Assembly (NCBI GenBank): GCA_037974665.1
Contig: CM075764.1
Span: 91,580,825 to 91,644,824 of the forward strand
Reading direction: 5' to 3'
DNA from: Ehretia macrophylla
Lineage: Eukaryota; Streptophyta; Magnoliopsida; Boraginales; Ehretiaceae
DNA: 64,000 nt
Shown here: in pieces, positions 34,212-46,161 of the stretch
Layout of the letters: the number at the start of each line of letters is the position of its first letter
Position numbering within the stretch: position 1 is the stretch's first letter
Translations under genes and position numbers: made by a program
Notes under the pieces: model-generated
Databases searched by the model: none
The model's input: the letters and a program-made list of their open reading frames with translations, nothing else
What the model was told of the DNA's origin: nothing

Positions 34212-35712
34212 TGGGAGATCAGCAACGAAAGTGCCCGATTCCCGAACTCAATAATAATCAATCAATAACATCAATATAACATCAATATTTAATTAAACAA
34301 CAAACAACGAAGTTAGATGACAAAGTAGGCATCTAACCGGACATGCATTATATACACAATTAAACCCTAAATTACTCATCCACAACTCACCATTCAACAC
34401 TCAAACACAACCCAATCATCTAAAGGCATCGTTCAAGAAATTAAAGAATGACAACCTAAACTTCTAAAATTCATAACTTACAATCTACTAATCCAAACAT
34501 TGCCAAATCAGTTTCTATCACTCACCCATTCAACCTACTACATTAGCCCTCTCATAAATCCACTATAACACCTCCAAATCATGCCCAATAACCCTAAAAC
34601 CCTAGTGTATCATGGCTGAATTTTCTGAATTTTCACACGAACAATGTAATCAAAAATTCAACTTTGAACATTTTAATCAAAATTATCAAGTATTTAGAAA
34701 TCGACGGCAATCGATTTCGATCAACACAACTCATTTAATTCAACTTTGAACATTTTAATCAAAATTAAATACCCGGAAAATAAAAATTATGCTACATGTG
34801 ACAGAAATTCGTAGTATTGCATCAAAATGATCCCTAGCATGCAAGGAGCAATAATCTATCATCAGATTTCAATTCTAACGGTTAAATTTTCATTTATGAG
34901 CAAAAGTATAAAAATGACATTTTGAGATCTAGAATTTTTCTCTCACCTTTAATGCTATATAAGCCTAGGAATGCGTACTATGCCTGCCCAACAAGCAGAA
35001 TCCAAGTCGGTGCGAAGTTCTACGGACAAAAACCAAGTTTTTCTTTGAAAAATTAGATTGAAAAGCTTTGAAATCTCTTTTATTTTTCTCTCCTCCTTCT
35101 CACAGCAATGTGTGTGTTTGTGATGGTGTTTTTGTGTTGTGTGAGTGTGTGTAGGTGATATAAGCTTATATGGTCAACAATTAAATAAAGTCAAAGTTAG
35201 TTTAAATTAGTATTTTTGTGTTTTAATGACTTTAAACTCATTTTATTGCTCACCAAGGCTCAAAATAATTATGCAACCCCCAAGATATATCAAGTGGATT
35301 ATTTTTAGGTGACAAGAAGTTTTACAATCCAACAATTTCACCCGAGTCGGCTTAAAACTCGATTTTCGCAAAAGTCGGTGTAAAAATCCTAATAAATTCT
35401 TAAGCCGATTTTAAAACCGTTTTCATCAAACACAGGTCTATTAAAGTCCGTTGACTAGGTCTAGAAGGGTTAAAAATACCAGTTTCAAAATTTTAGCGGA
35501 CGTGTTTCGAAAACACTATTCATTGAAAATCGACGATAAAATTTCTGACTCCGTTTTTGATGAAAATTTCATGAATGCACATTTAGCATGTATTAGGAGT
35601 ATTGACATCAAAATTATAACATTCTAGGCCCTATAGCACATAAACAGATCATATGCACGTAAAACGAGGTATAGCACGTAAAACGAGATAAGCAGGAAAG
35701 TGGGGTTTCACA
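33270..35712 (-). repeat. solo LTR of the G3 (Tekay-like) family, 2443 bp
   Basis: It starts TGTCACGCCCCAACTCGACC and ends GGGGTTTCACA, with a perfect duplication CCATT at 33265-33269 and 35713-35717. It aligns throughout with both G3 LTRs and has the same length (2443 bp). There is no internal sequence, so it is a product of LTR-LTR recombination. It contains a stretch of (ATCA)n near 34170-34210 that is longer than in the G3 copies. It sits in G1 between the 3' LTR and the antisense ORF. Confidence 0.95.
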
Positions 35713-35728
35713 CCATTTACTGCTCTAT

Positions 35729-35852
35729 GACACGTGTCGTCCTCTCATTAATGCGTTAGTTTTTTGGCAGCCTTTCTGAAGCGTCGTGTCTAGTGTAACT
35801 GGCGCATCTTTCGGGATTTTTTAACTTCTCTTTTTTTTTTGTCTATAAGTAG
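35729..35852 (+). promoter_or_regulatory. candidate promoter of the G1 antisense ORF
   Basis: A palindromic G-box, GACACGTGTC, lies at 35729-35738 and a TATA-like CTATAAGTAG at 35843-35852, about 210 bp before the ATG at 36061, in the orientation of the antisense ORF. The leader between them is C/T-rich as in many plant 5' UTRs. The G3-family solo LTR is inserted only 16 bp upstream of the G-box. The role is inferred from spacing only. Confidence 0.5.
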
Positions 35853-36060
35853 AGGGTCTTTTCAAGTTTTGAATTTCACTTTTTTGAAACTTGCTTTGTT
35901 CTTCCTCATACATCCCTGAGATCGTCTCCTTCCTCCCTTATCCTTTGTTCGCGAACTCTCATCTTTTCGTCATCTTTTTAGGGCTTTGAATTGCTAGGTA
36001 CGTCTTTCTAGCCTCTTCCTCGTTCTTGTTATATATATATATTTTTATATATTTCGGACG

Positions 36061-38338
36061 ATGAGTAGTAGTAGTTCAGATTCCCAGAATTAATCCGATC
36101 ACTCTTATGGCGGCAAGGAGAGCAGTGATTCTTCTTTTAATCCTGGTACCCTTGTAGAGAAGGTGCCTTCAACACATGAGGCTAGTCATCCTTTTCGGAT
36201 TTCCCCTAGGGCTACAACTGTTACTGCTAGTCCACTTAAGGTTGTCTCCCTTGTGAGGATTAACATGTGCCCTTCTGCTCCCCCACCCATTGAAGTTAGA
36301 GCACTTACTGCTGAGGCGATGTTAGACCCGCAATCCCTGTTTCCTCCAGTCCCAACTCCCTTAGGAGGTCGAAGAGGACTACCGCAGCCTCTCGTAGGGC
36401 GGTGGAGCCTCAATTTATCGCTTAATCGTGCAACTGTCACGTTAGTGACGAGCTTGCTCTTTATGTTAAGAATAGTGGGGTTGTCCCATATGGTTTTTCT
36501 ATGCGAATCCCCAAAAAATGCGAGAGGGCCTGCCGACCTGATGATGGTGAGGTCACTTTTTATACCGATATCTTCCAGTTCTGTGTTCTACCCATCCCTT
36601 CCTTTATCAAAGCCATTCTAAACATCTTCAATCTTAGTCCTGGTCAGGTGATTCGGAATAGTTGGCGGATGATGATCGGGTTTTATAGGTACCTTAAGGA
36701 TTTAGGCTTTGATCCGACTCCAAACCTCTTCCTTTACTTTTACACGATGAAGTTCGCTGATGGACTGGGTTGGTACTATTTTACTGCCTAAACTAGAAAA
36801 AACCTTTTCATGAAGTGGCCTTCTTCGAACAAAGGATGTCACTCTAAGTATGTGTACATTTCCTCTTATTCGGAATGGGATTTCAGCGCCAAGTGGCGTG
36901 TTCTCCCGAAACCCTATCCAACTGGTGGGGTCTTGACCCCAGAAGAAGAAGTTGTGACACGTTTCTTCAAGGGTCGCCCCTGTGTCGATGGTAATAGATT
37001 TTTGGTTCTTAAGGAGGTTCTCAACTCAGATATGTATGGGGAGAATCCCCAAGTTCCCCGAGCTGATCCAAATGTGTTTGAATTTCCCAGACCTGCTCCT
37101 AAGAGTGAGGTCGTGACGTCTGACGCTCATTCTCCCACTGTTGGTGAGACCCAGTTTTCGTAGGTTTTGTCTTGCTCTTTACTCACTCTCTTGAGCTAAC
37201 CATTATTATTTTTTTTTGGGATGGATATTTCTGATGAGTTGAAGGCTACCTTAGCACAACAGACCTGATGGAAAAGAAAAATGAAAATGGGGGAAGGCGT
37301 TGCTCCTCTCAAGAAAAGTCGTTCTAGGACTGTTGAGGTCAATGTGGAGGTTAGTAAGGTTGGTGACGAACCTCCTGCCGATGGACAGTTTGATCCAGAT
37401 TCTTTTGTTAATGAGACTAGAGGACCAGTCCCTTTAGAAGAGCCGGAGGGTGAGACCGTTGATCCAATGAGCTGAGATACCCAGTTTGCTGATCCTGCAC
37501 ACTACGAGGCCCATCCTCAACATAGCGTCACTGCCTCACTTGGAATGAAATTCACTTTAGGACCTGAGCCTGGCTATGAGAAAGATCTCCGCTTTGAGGA
37601 GATTTTGAGTGCCCCCTTTAATTTAGTTAACTCTCTTACTGTGAGGGAGGCCATTGAATATTGCTTCAAATAGGTTTGCCTTCTCCTATTACCAGTTTTA
37701 ATTCTTCAGTCTATCCTTGATTGCGTCGGCTTCTCCTTATCTATGTTATTCCTCATTTGGCAGCAAACTCAAGCTCACTATGATGGCATTAAGTATTTCC
37801 TTAAGGCTGAAGATCTTGTGAAGGACCTGACAGACAGGTATTATGAAAAGAAGATATATCTCCGTGGTTATGCCAAATACAGAGAAGAGAAAGAGCAGGA
37901 GATTTTAGGCTTGAAGACGTCTAATGAGGGGAGGTCAGGGCGCTAAAGGCTCAGCATGAGATTGATCTTAACGTTGTAAAAAGTGACTTGAAAAGGACTA
38001 GAGCTGGTCTGGCCTCTTCTCAACAGCTTAACGAGGTATTGAGCTTGGTATTGAATACCTCACTGGCGAATCACGATGCTCGGGCTATGAATCAGGCCCA
38101 CGCGGCTGTTGAGGATTACAAGTGCAGTGATGAGTATCGTGAGGTTTTCTCTCAGGCCTACCTCAAAGCCAGGAGCCGTGGCGTTACCGAAGGCCAAGAG
38201 ATCTCTTTTATACGAGCGGATAAGCTGGCCAAAGGTCGTGGTATTGAAATTGACTTTTCCTCGCTATTGAAAGAGTCTACTTCTTACCTAGAGGGTGATG
38301 ATGGTTGTGAGGACGGCGATGGTCCTGCTGATGTCTAA
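36061..38338 (+). pseudogene. antisense ORF of G1 (putative gypsy-type transposon domain protein)
   Basis: Opposite to gag-pol, ATG at 36061 begins MSSSSSDSQN and hits a stop at codon 11. A frameshift follows near 36370-36500. Then comes the recognisable domain YGFSMRIPKKCERACRPDDG, LSPGQVIRNSWRMMIGFYRY and KYVYISSY, with a TAA at 36789 where a sense codon is expected. This resembles the Pfam family named putative gypsy-type transposon (Transposase_28), known from antisense ORFs of Tat elements; the match is from memory. Likely introns: about 37160-37240, and 37675-37762 (GTTTGC...TTGGCAG, joining KQ to QTQAHYDG). A charged helical part follows (37763-37946, 37988-38338) with stop at 38336. 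Function is unknown. Confidence 0.75.
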
Positions 38339-38804
38339 TTTCTTTTTGTTGATTTTTGAGGTCTTCTTGTTAACCTTTCTTTTGATGTGTAACTAAATTT
38401 ATCTTCCCCTTGGTGGGAGGTTTGGAAATCTTTTCCTTTTCCCTTCTCTTTTTTTTATATATATTTATGAGAAGTACTATGACTTATCTCTTAGCCTTTT
38501 CAGGTCTTTTGTACGTACGTTTTGCTCTTATCTGTGCATGTTTTATTGTTAAATCTTTGACATTTGTGTGATCACTCGGACGCAACTACCAGTTGCTTGT
38601 CAGGCTGTTCACAGCTTTACCGCTTAATGGTTCATTTTAGTACTTTTAGGAACTCTCTTAGCGATTTTATGGGTCAAACCTCGTGGTTTTTTTTTTACCT
38701 TGGGTCTTGCCTTAGTGGCTTTAGACCTTCTCATACTTGTAATAATAAGTACTTACAAAAGGTATGGGAAAAACATTTTGTATTTCATTGATTACTTTAG
38801 ATCA
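38339..38804. other. convergent intergenic spacer in G1
   Basis: This lies between the end of the antisense ORF and the end of the integrase frame, which converge. It is T-rich with no gene; it should hold the 3' ends of both transcripts. Confidence 0.5.
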
Positions 38805-39560
38805 TTACACAAAATACTTCTTAAGATGCTCGACATGCCAAGCATTCTTAAGTTCTTTTCCTTCTAGCTCGGCCAGCTTGTAAGTTCCTGGCTTAAGCTC
38901 TTCTATGACTCTGTAAGGGCCTTCCCAACGTGGCCCAAGTTTTCCCTGGGTAGGATCGGGTCGGAAACATGCCTTTCTCAAGACTAAGTCCCCTTTTTGC
39001 AAATGCTGAGGTCGGACGAGCTTGGTGTAGCTTCGTTCCATGGCTATTTTACTTTCTAGCAAACTGATTTAAGCTTTCAGCCTGAACTCTTCTGCTAGGT
39101 CGAGGTTCGTCCTCAGGACCCTGTTATTTGTTTATTCATTGAAATTTGATGTCCTAGAAGTTGGTGAGCCTACCTCCACTGGCAGTACCACATCCATCCC
39201 ATAGGTTAGACATAAGGGCCTTGGGCTGGTAATGCAGGTTAGCTCGGTGGCTGGTAATCTTGGAATCCTTACGAATCTTTGGCAGACATCATACTTTCTT
39301 ATAAAACTTCGTGTGTCTTCGTGGAACGTGGGCCAGTAGTATCATTGTCTTAATACTAATCGAGCCAGAGCTCGGTATCCCAGGTGATTTCTATATATTC
39401 CTTCATAGATTTCTCAGAGTATGTACTTCCCTTCCTCCTGGTCCACGCATTTGAGAAGTGGCCAAGTGAATGATCTCTTGTATAATTGGCCTCCAATAAT
39501 TGTAAATCGGTGAGCTCGGCATTCGATTGCCCTGGCTTCATTTCTTTCATTGGGAAGTGT
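38805..39560 (-). pseudogene. G1 integrase with catalytic core deleted
   Basis: The N-terminal part (about 39440-39230) reads like the HHCC zinc region and the stretch after it (YYWPTFHED, CQRFVRIPRLPA) with stops. The text then jumps near 39215 from the start of the core to its end (LTYGMDVVLPVEVG), so the DDE catalytic segment is missing. The C-terminal domain is intact from 39062 to 38805 with the GPY/F-type motif GPRWEGPYRVIEEL, ending HVEHLKKYFV. This copy could not integrate by itself. Confidence 0.85.
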
Positions 39561-39669
39561 TCCGTCCTTTAGATATTGGACCTAGGGTTGGGTCCAAACA
39601 CCCTTTAAGCTGATGGCGGATATTTTTTTTCCCTTTTATAGCGGTGCTGGGCCTGTCGACCTACCCGAG

Positions 39670-40179
39670 CTACACTATTGCTCCTTCAGCTGTGTTTAGC
39701 ACTAACCTGGAAAGCGCGTCTGCCCTTTCATTTTCTCCTCGAGGGATCTGCATTATATTGAACCGTTCAAACCCTGAGAGAATATCTTTAACATGAGTTA
39801 GATATAACACCATTGTGGGGTCTTTTGCTTCATATTCTCTACGGACCTGGTAGGCTACTAGTTGTGAATCGATCTGCATATCTACGACTCTTGCCCCTAG
39901 TGATTTGGCCATTTTCAATCCTGCTGCCAAGGCCTCGTATTTTGCTTTATTATTCGAAACAGGGAACCCAAATTTGAGTGAAAATAGCATCTCTTCCTCG
40001 GATGGGCTAGTCAGCACTACCCTTGCTCCACTCCCTTGTCTGCTAGAAGATCCATCGACCTGCATATGCCAGGTTGGATCTTCTGCTTTTGCTTATCCAA
40101 TGCACTCAACTATGACATCTGCAAGTGCTTGGGCTTTTATTGCTAGTCGGGGTCGGTATTCGATGTCGAATTGGCTTAA
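39670..40179 (-). pseudogene. G1 second (archaeal-type) RNase H
   Basis: From HMQVDGSSSRQGSGA (about 40065) to ADALSRLVLNTAEG this is a complete RNase H fold with the expected acidic residues: VDGS, the Glu of KAKYEALAAGLKMA, IDSQLVAYQ and the Asp of ERADALSRL. It follows, and is distinct from, the normal Gypsy RNase H at 40180-40500. A tandem second RNase H is the hallmark of the Tat clade. It is separated from the preceding piece by stop codons. Confidence 0.88.
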
Positions 40180-41460
40180 TTAAACTGGCCACTTCAATAG
40201 CCTTCCTGACACTTTCGGCCGGCTTAAGACCTGCCTTAGGGGTAGGTTCGTCATCACTCTGATCGGGTGCACGTCGAAGTAGTGCTTTAGTTTTCTTGAG
40301 GCTATTATTAGTGTCAATGTGACTTTCTCAATCTGCGGGTATTTGGCCTCAGCCCCATAAAGGGCTTTGCTGATGTAGTAAACTAGTTTTTGCATTCGCC
40401 CGTCTTCCCGAACCAAAGTCGTTGCTACTGTTGTGGCTGTTATTGACAGGTAAGCATAGAGCGGCTCTCCATGTTCAGGTCGAGACAATATTAGGAGCAA
40501 ACCTAGGTACTCTTTTAATCCCTCGAAAGCTTTCTGGCATTCTCTCGTCCACTAAAAATTTTTTGGGACTCGCAGCACCTTGAATAAAGGTGCACATTTG
40601 TCAACCGACCTGGCCATGAATCTGCTAAGGGCTGCGACTTTTCCTGCCAATGACTGCATCTTTCTTACACTCCGAGGGGGGGTCATATCGAGGATGGCTT
40701 GGATCTTGTCCGGGTTTGCTTCAATTCCTCTATGGGTGATCATGTATCTCAGGAATTTTTCAGCCTTTACTGCAAATGCGCATTTTTCTAGATTTAGTTT
40801 GATCCCGAACCTTTTCATGGTTTCAAATGCTTCTGCCAGATCGGCTGGGTGATCTTCTGCGTTTTGGCTTTTTACCACCGTATCGTCTATGTAGACTTCC
40901 ATGTTCTGCCTGATCTAGTGTTGGAAAACCTGGTTCATCATCCTCTGATAGGTGGCTCCTGCATTCTTCAGTCCGAAGGACATCACCGTATAACAGTAGG
41001 TGCCCCTGTTGGTGATGAAAGCGACTTTATCTTTATCTTTCGGGGCCATCTTGATCTGGTTATATCCTTTGAATGCGTCCATGAACGATAGCATCTGGCT
41101 CCCCGAGATTGAATCTACTAGTTAGTCTATCCGCGATAGAGGATAACAATCTTTTGGACACGCCTTGTTGAGATCTGTATAGTCCACACATATTTGCCAC
41201 TATTCAGAGGCTTTTTGTACCAGGACCACGCCAGTTCGGGTATTGTACTTCCCGAATATCACATGCTTTCAAGAGCTTCCCAACCTCCTCCCTGATGGCT
41301 TGATTCCTATCAGGGTAAAAATTCCTGTGCTTCTATTTTACCGGCCTGTGGTTCGAGTCCACATTCAAGTGGTGTGCTATGATGTTTGGGTCTATTCCTG
41401 TCATGTCAGAAGAAGACCATGCAAATATATCTTTATTCTTAAATAAAAAAGTTGGTTATA
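40180..41460 (-). pseudogene. G1 reverse transcriptase and first RNase H
   Basis: The RT is readable with interruptions: CVDYTDLNKACPKDCYPLSR near 41180, SFMDAFKGYNQI, FGLKNAGATYQRMMN near 40950, catalytic YIDD in MEVYIDDTVVKS (about 40890), then KCAFAV and the FL.Y region. RNase H follows from 40500 (LSITATTVATTLVREDGRMQ, YYISKALYGAEAKYPQIEK) to KWPV at 40180. Stops separate the open stretches (40902-40552, 40500-40180). Confidence 0.88.
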
Positions 41461-41595
41461 CCGTTTTTCATTGAGGGATTCAGCTCGCCGTCGATCCAAA
41501 CTGTTTCTCTTGACTCCAGCTCGACCTCATCTAGCTTTTCTACTGGGACTGCTTTCCTCTCTTCCTCCTTTCTTTATTTCTTCCCTTACCCCATC

Positions 41596-42033
41596 CTATG
41601 GACTCGGGCCTCTGATTTTTAATGCCGCAGCGTAGCACTCCTTTGTCACATTTTGGTCTCCTTGAACCACTGCTATGCCCCCAGGTGTTGGGAATTTTAT
41701 TACCTGGTGGTAGGTCAAAACGACTGCCCTGAGGTGATGGAGGGCCAGCTGTCCCAGTTTCCCGTTGTACGCTGATTGACAGTCCATTACCACAAAATCT
41801 GTCATGAATTGAACCTACTTGCCTTCTGGCCCGATAGTGAGGGGGAGTTGGATAGTGTCTTCCGGTCTTAAACCATGGCCAGTGAATCCTATTATTTCAC
41901 CGTTGAATGCAGCAAGTTGCTCTCTGGTAAAGCCCATTCTGAGATAGGCATCGTAGAATAGTACATTAGCTGAGCTGCCCATGTCAATCATCATTCGCCG
42001 AACATTGCATTTCGCAATCTGTATGGTGATCAC
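41596..42033 (-). pseudogene. G1 protease region
   Basis: The aspartic protease motif appears as MMIDMGSSANVLFYDAYLRM (about 41990), where IDxGSS is the active site loop of Tat-type proteases. It continues to FTGHGLRPEDTI and, after a stop near 41812, VVMDCQSAYNGKLGQ. Confidence 0.8.
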
Positions 42034-43690
42034 CAGTGGATCGTCGGGGTCTTGACTCCTTCCAAGTCGTAAGTTGAGATGATTAACTTCTCGTGAACCT
42101 TTGACTTTTTGGGTAACGGTTCCTCTCTTCCCGATTCCACGTACGCTCTACTGGCTGACCTGCTGATCCCTCTTGCAGCTGATCCTCTGGTGATCATGTT
42201 GTTATCGATTAACCTCCTATCAACCTTCCGCGGGCTCCTGTCCCTTTCTCGTCCAGCTATGTGCTCGGGATCCTGTCCCTTATTGGCCACGTACTTTTCT
42301 AGCTTCCCTCTTTGGATCAAAGCTTCTATTTCATTCTTCAAGTTTTTACACTCATTGGTTTCGTGACCGTAGTCTTGGTGAAACTAGCAAAACTTCTCTT
42401 TTCCTCTTCTCTCTGGATTTGATCTCATCTGCGTGGGCTACTTGATATTGAGGTCAAGTCGAGATTTGATCTCCATTAACACTTCTAATCTAGGTATGGT
42501 CAGCGGCGTGTATTTGTCAAACCTACCTCTGTGAGCTGAAGAGCTCGTCGTCAAGCCCAATCTAGATCCTTTGGTGGATCCTTCATCCTTCTCTTTCCTG
42601 TGGGACGCTGCACGGACTGAGCTTTTTTCCTTGTGTTTTAGATCCATGACATCTTTCTCGGATGTGATGTATTTCTTAGATTTTTTTATTAGGTGGTCCA
42701 GGTCTCTAGGTTCCTTCCTGGCGAGGGAGGAGCGGAAGTGTTTGGACCTCATTAACCCCTGCTTATAGGCTTCTAAAGCCACAACTTCTTCTAGGCCTGG
42801 GATGCCTATGATTGCTTTGTTGAACCTCTCTGTGTACTCTTAGAGAGTTTTATCCTTTCCTTGCTCTAGCCGGAATAGGGAGGTAGTGGGCTTTGATGCC
42901 TTGGTGCTGCTGGTAAATATGTTCAGAAAAATTTCGACCATGTTAGCATAACTTCTAACGGAATTTTCAGGTAAACCACAGAACTATTTTCTTGCAGTAT
43001 CATTAAGTGTTCTGGGGAATGCTTTGCATTTGACTTCCTCAGGCACTTCTTTAAAGAGCATGAGGTAGTCGAAGCGTGGTCTTCTGGATCTCCCGTGCCG
43101 TCATATACTGGCAAGTTGGGTAGCTTATATGCTGCTGTGGACACCTCTCGTATTCTCTTGATGAATGGATGGAAGCCTTGGCCGCTTACTGATCTTCTTA
43201 AATCCTCCAGGATTCTTGCCAGGTCTGGATCTGACCCATCGTTTTCCTGCCTTTGTGGCCTCCTTACTTCCCTGCTGGAAGAACTGATGGAATATTCCCT
43301 CATCTTTTCCTTTCGTCTTGGTTCCTTTCGCCTGGGTGGAGACTGTTGGTCATTCCCTGAATGAGCTCTCCGTGGTGCTGGAGGCTATTCTTTATTTGAC
43401 CTTTGCTCCTGGACGAAACTGACTATGGTCTGCTTCATGCTGTGGTCCAGTTAAGTGAGCGTTTGCATTTCGCTATGTGACACTGGCTTTTGCACTGACT
43501 GCTCAGTCTGGGTTGCCCCAAACAGTCCAGCCAGGCTTTCTTGTTGTTGTATGATATTTTCAGCCAAAGCATCCATTTCTGGTATGGGGGTCACTCCAAC
43601 ATATTGTCGCCCGTTGATGTTTTGTGGCGATAAGTCGCCAGAGCTGGCATGGCTTCTAGTATGAACTATTGTTCTTGCTCAATGAGAAAT
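42030..43690 (-). pseudogene. G1 gag
   Basis: Gag starts soon after the primer site. Readable segments are LARILEDLRRSVSGQG and LPNLPVYDGTGDPEDH (43240-43090), a frameshift near 43060, the capsid end RSSLARKEPRDLDHLI (about 42720), and the zinc-knuckle-like FHQDYGHETNECKNLKNE (about 42385-42330), preceded by a stop. The basic tail (RDRSPRKVDRR) leads into protease. At least four stops or frameshifts are present. Confidence 0.85.
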
Positions 43691-43702
43691 CTTTTCGAGA
43701 TC

Positions 43703-43719
43703 TCCCACAGACGGCGCCA
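43703..43719 (-). other. primer binding site of G1
   Basis: The minus strand reads TGGCGCCGTCTGTGGGA three bases inside the 5' LTR. This GGCGCCG-type site, unlike the TGGTATCAGAGC of the other elements here, is typical of Tat/Ogre relatives (attributed to tRNA-Arg). Confidence 0.85.
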
Positions 43720-43722
43720 AAC

Positions 43723-43763
43723 TGTTAAGGTAGGAATCTGGTGAGGCTGGATTTGGGAAGTAA
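43723..43763 (-). repeat. 5' LTR of G1, inner piece
   Basis: The first 41 bp, in plus-strand order, of the 5' LTR match 32681-32721. They end in AGTAA, duplicated at 57936-57940 on the other side of the G2 insertion. Confidence 0.93.
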
Positions 43764-45718
43764 TATAACGACCCCAACTCGACCCTTCTCAAAACTAGGT
43801 CAAAGTCTATGTTCACTGTTGTTGCGGTCTCTCGTAAATAATTAACGTAACCTTAAGAGAAAGAAAATACTGAAAACTATTCAACAATAAGCTTTTATAC
43901 AATAAATTAAGTACAAAAGGGTGTTACAACATCTGAGATCCGATAACTGTCCGGCTATCATACAAACTAGGGTTTTAGCAGCACATCTACCCTTCTACCT
44001 GAGAGTAATACAAACAAAATCCAACTTTACAACTTGGATCGAAATATGATAGGTAGGGAGTTTCAAGCACGTAAACATTCAACTTCAGCATATAAAGTTA
44101 ATTTCCATTTCAAGCTAAGCTATACCTGCACTAGGGGGAGGGGGGGAGGGGGGAAAGAAAAGAGGGTGAGCTCTAGGGAAGCTCAGTGAGGGTGGAATAG
44201 AAGAGTTTTGAAAACATCTCGAGTCGGTCTCCTGTGCAAATTATGATGCAATTCACATATGGTATTAGTAACAAATTATTCATATATGGTAAATGTTAAA
44301 ATACAATATCATGTGGTAATAGGTAGAGATTCTATCTTATTTGAATCATGTATCAATAATAGTAGTGTCTTAAAGACAGACAGTCTTTTCTCTCCGAGGG
44401 CAGTACTGGTCCCAAGCGAGAGCAAGCTCTCCAAGGGCGGTACTGGTCCCAAGCGAGAGTACTTAAACACACAGTAAAATGGTATGTTTCGATATCACCA
44501 GAGGTGGCTAGCCCCAAATCACGATCACAACTTCTTATCTCTCCTAAGAGGGTACTCTGAATTGTATCCGAAATCTACGACCTAGCTCTCCGAGGGCAGT
44601 ACTGGTCCCAAGTGATGAGGTTCTCCAAGGACGGTAGTGGTCCCAAGCGAGACAGGGATTAGGACAACGATAGACATGGGAGCGTCGGCAAGCCCTATCC
44701 ACCCGACGTCCGAATACTACTGTGCCAAAGGTTGCAACCCCTAATTTAAAGAGCACACAGGCATGCACAGGTAGCCAAAGAACACACAGTAGATAATATG
44801 GGGATCAATGAAAGAGGTTGTCTCGGCAGGTAATACCACATGTTCTGCGGTATTTCGGCAGAGTGGCGGCTATAATAAAGCAATTTCCAAGTATAAATTG
44901 GGTATTATGACGGCATGCAAATAACATGTATTGCATTTCTGGAAATACTTGGGCAGTATTTCTGCTTATCTTATGCTAACACTACTAGATAAATTGGGCA
45001 GTATATATTAGCGATTAACTGGATAAATTTAAGCAGAAGAGTGATATACTAACATGTAGATACCATAAATAAGTAAAACAATAAAACCCTTGCCTCAAAA
45101 TGTTAAAAATTGGAGAAGGCTCGGACCGATTTTAGAATTTTCAGAACGTTAACTAAACTGAATCGATATAATTTAGAGGAACCGGGCCAGAGAACAATTG
45201 TTTGCCCATTTTAGTTCTGGAGGTCAAGTGACCCCTTTATATAGGCCTTCAAGGCCGACATAGGGGGACACGTGTCCCTCCCACGTTGGTTGACCAATCA
45301 AGGTTGGCCACGTGGGGGACACATGTCTCTCCACGTGTCACGCATGCATGGCACGTCTACCCATGTGTGACATGTGTCCCAAGACATGTGTCACTCCCCG
45401 GGAGTGGCACCAAAGTTCTATTTTTTGCTCGTTTCCCGTGCAAGTGTCCCCAATTTTCGTATTTTAAGATCGGGATGCAATTTTGCCAAACTTCGCTATT
45501 AAGTAGTACAAGTTAAAGGAAACCCAATGGCGTCTGCCCCTTTTTCGCAGCGGGATCCCGATTTTCCTATAATTGGCTCTGAAGTAAAACCCCTTTTTCC
45601 GAACCAAAAAACCCCTAAAATCGGAAAACAGCCGAAATGGCCCTAGAAGTTAAAGGAAATCACCCATACTCTTGTAAGCAGCTGAAAAGTTTACTTTGTC
45701 AGGATATAGGGCTTTACA
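43764..45718 (-). repeat. 3' LTR of G2 (1955 bp) with repeated CTCTCC...GAGAG units
   Basis: It aligns with 46162-46764 plus 56635-57935. Four units of about 33 bp, CTCTCC(A/G)AGGGC(A/G)GTACTGG-TCCCAAGCGAGAG, occur in two pairs at 44390-44459 (spacing 37 bp) and 44586-44655. Each unit's ends are complementary (CTCTC/GAGAG). Near 45240-45400 is a cluster of CACGTG-type words (ACACGTGTCCC, CCACGTG). Frames such as 45286-45516 have no recognisable product. Confidence 0.9.
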
Positions 45719-46161
45719 TCCTTCCCCCTTACAAAAATTGTGTCCTCGCAATTTACTTACTTGGTTACACCATTGTCGTGACTCAGCAGATAGATCTACT
45801 CGTGCAACAAGCTTCCTTTAATACTTTGCTTCATTCCAAACTACGTACCGTTAGAAAATCTTCAAGAGTTTACGTGGCCTATTTATCAAGACCTGTTGAG
45901 TTGTGATTCTAGTGAACACTATACTTGTTTTACTACTTAGACAACCTAAACACATCATTTATGTTTCACTAACTCTTCCATATGCTAACTTTAACTATCA
46001 TAATATATTAATAGCAAATATGCACATAGGTTTACACTAAACAGATAGACAAATTAGGCACGTTATACACATATAATCATGTTAAACACATATTCCTGAA
46101 GACTACCCACTGACCGAGGATCCTATCCCGGCTTAAGAGCTATCTAAGCTCTGATACCCCT
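45719..46161 (-). other. internal region of G2 (443 bp, non-coding)
   Basis: At one end is a purine tract (GTAAGGGGGAAGGA on the minus strand, 45719-45732). Just outside it lies TTGCGAGGACACAATTTTTG, which parallels the pol tail of G3 (TTTCGAGGACGAAATTTCTA). At the other end GGGGTATCAGAGC (46148-46160) is a mutated Met-tRNA primer site. Nothing between them resembles gag or pol. Confidence 0.8.

Noticed and set aside
44259-45906. Plus- and minus-strand frames of 70-90 codons in the G2 LTR and interior
   Set aside because: They cross LTR repeats, lack motifs, and are not preserved in the other LTR copy.
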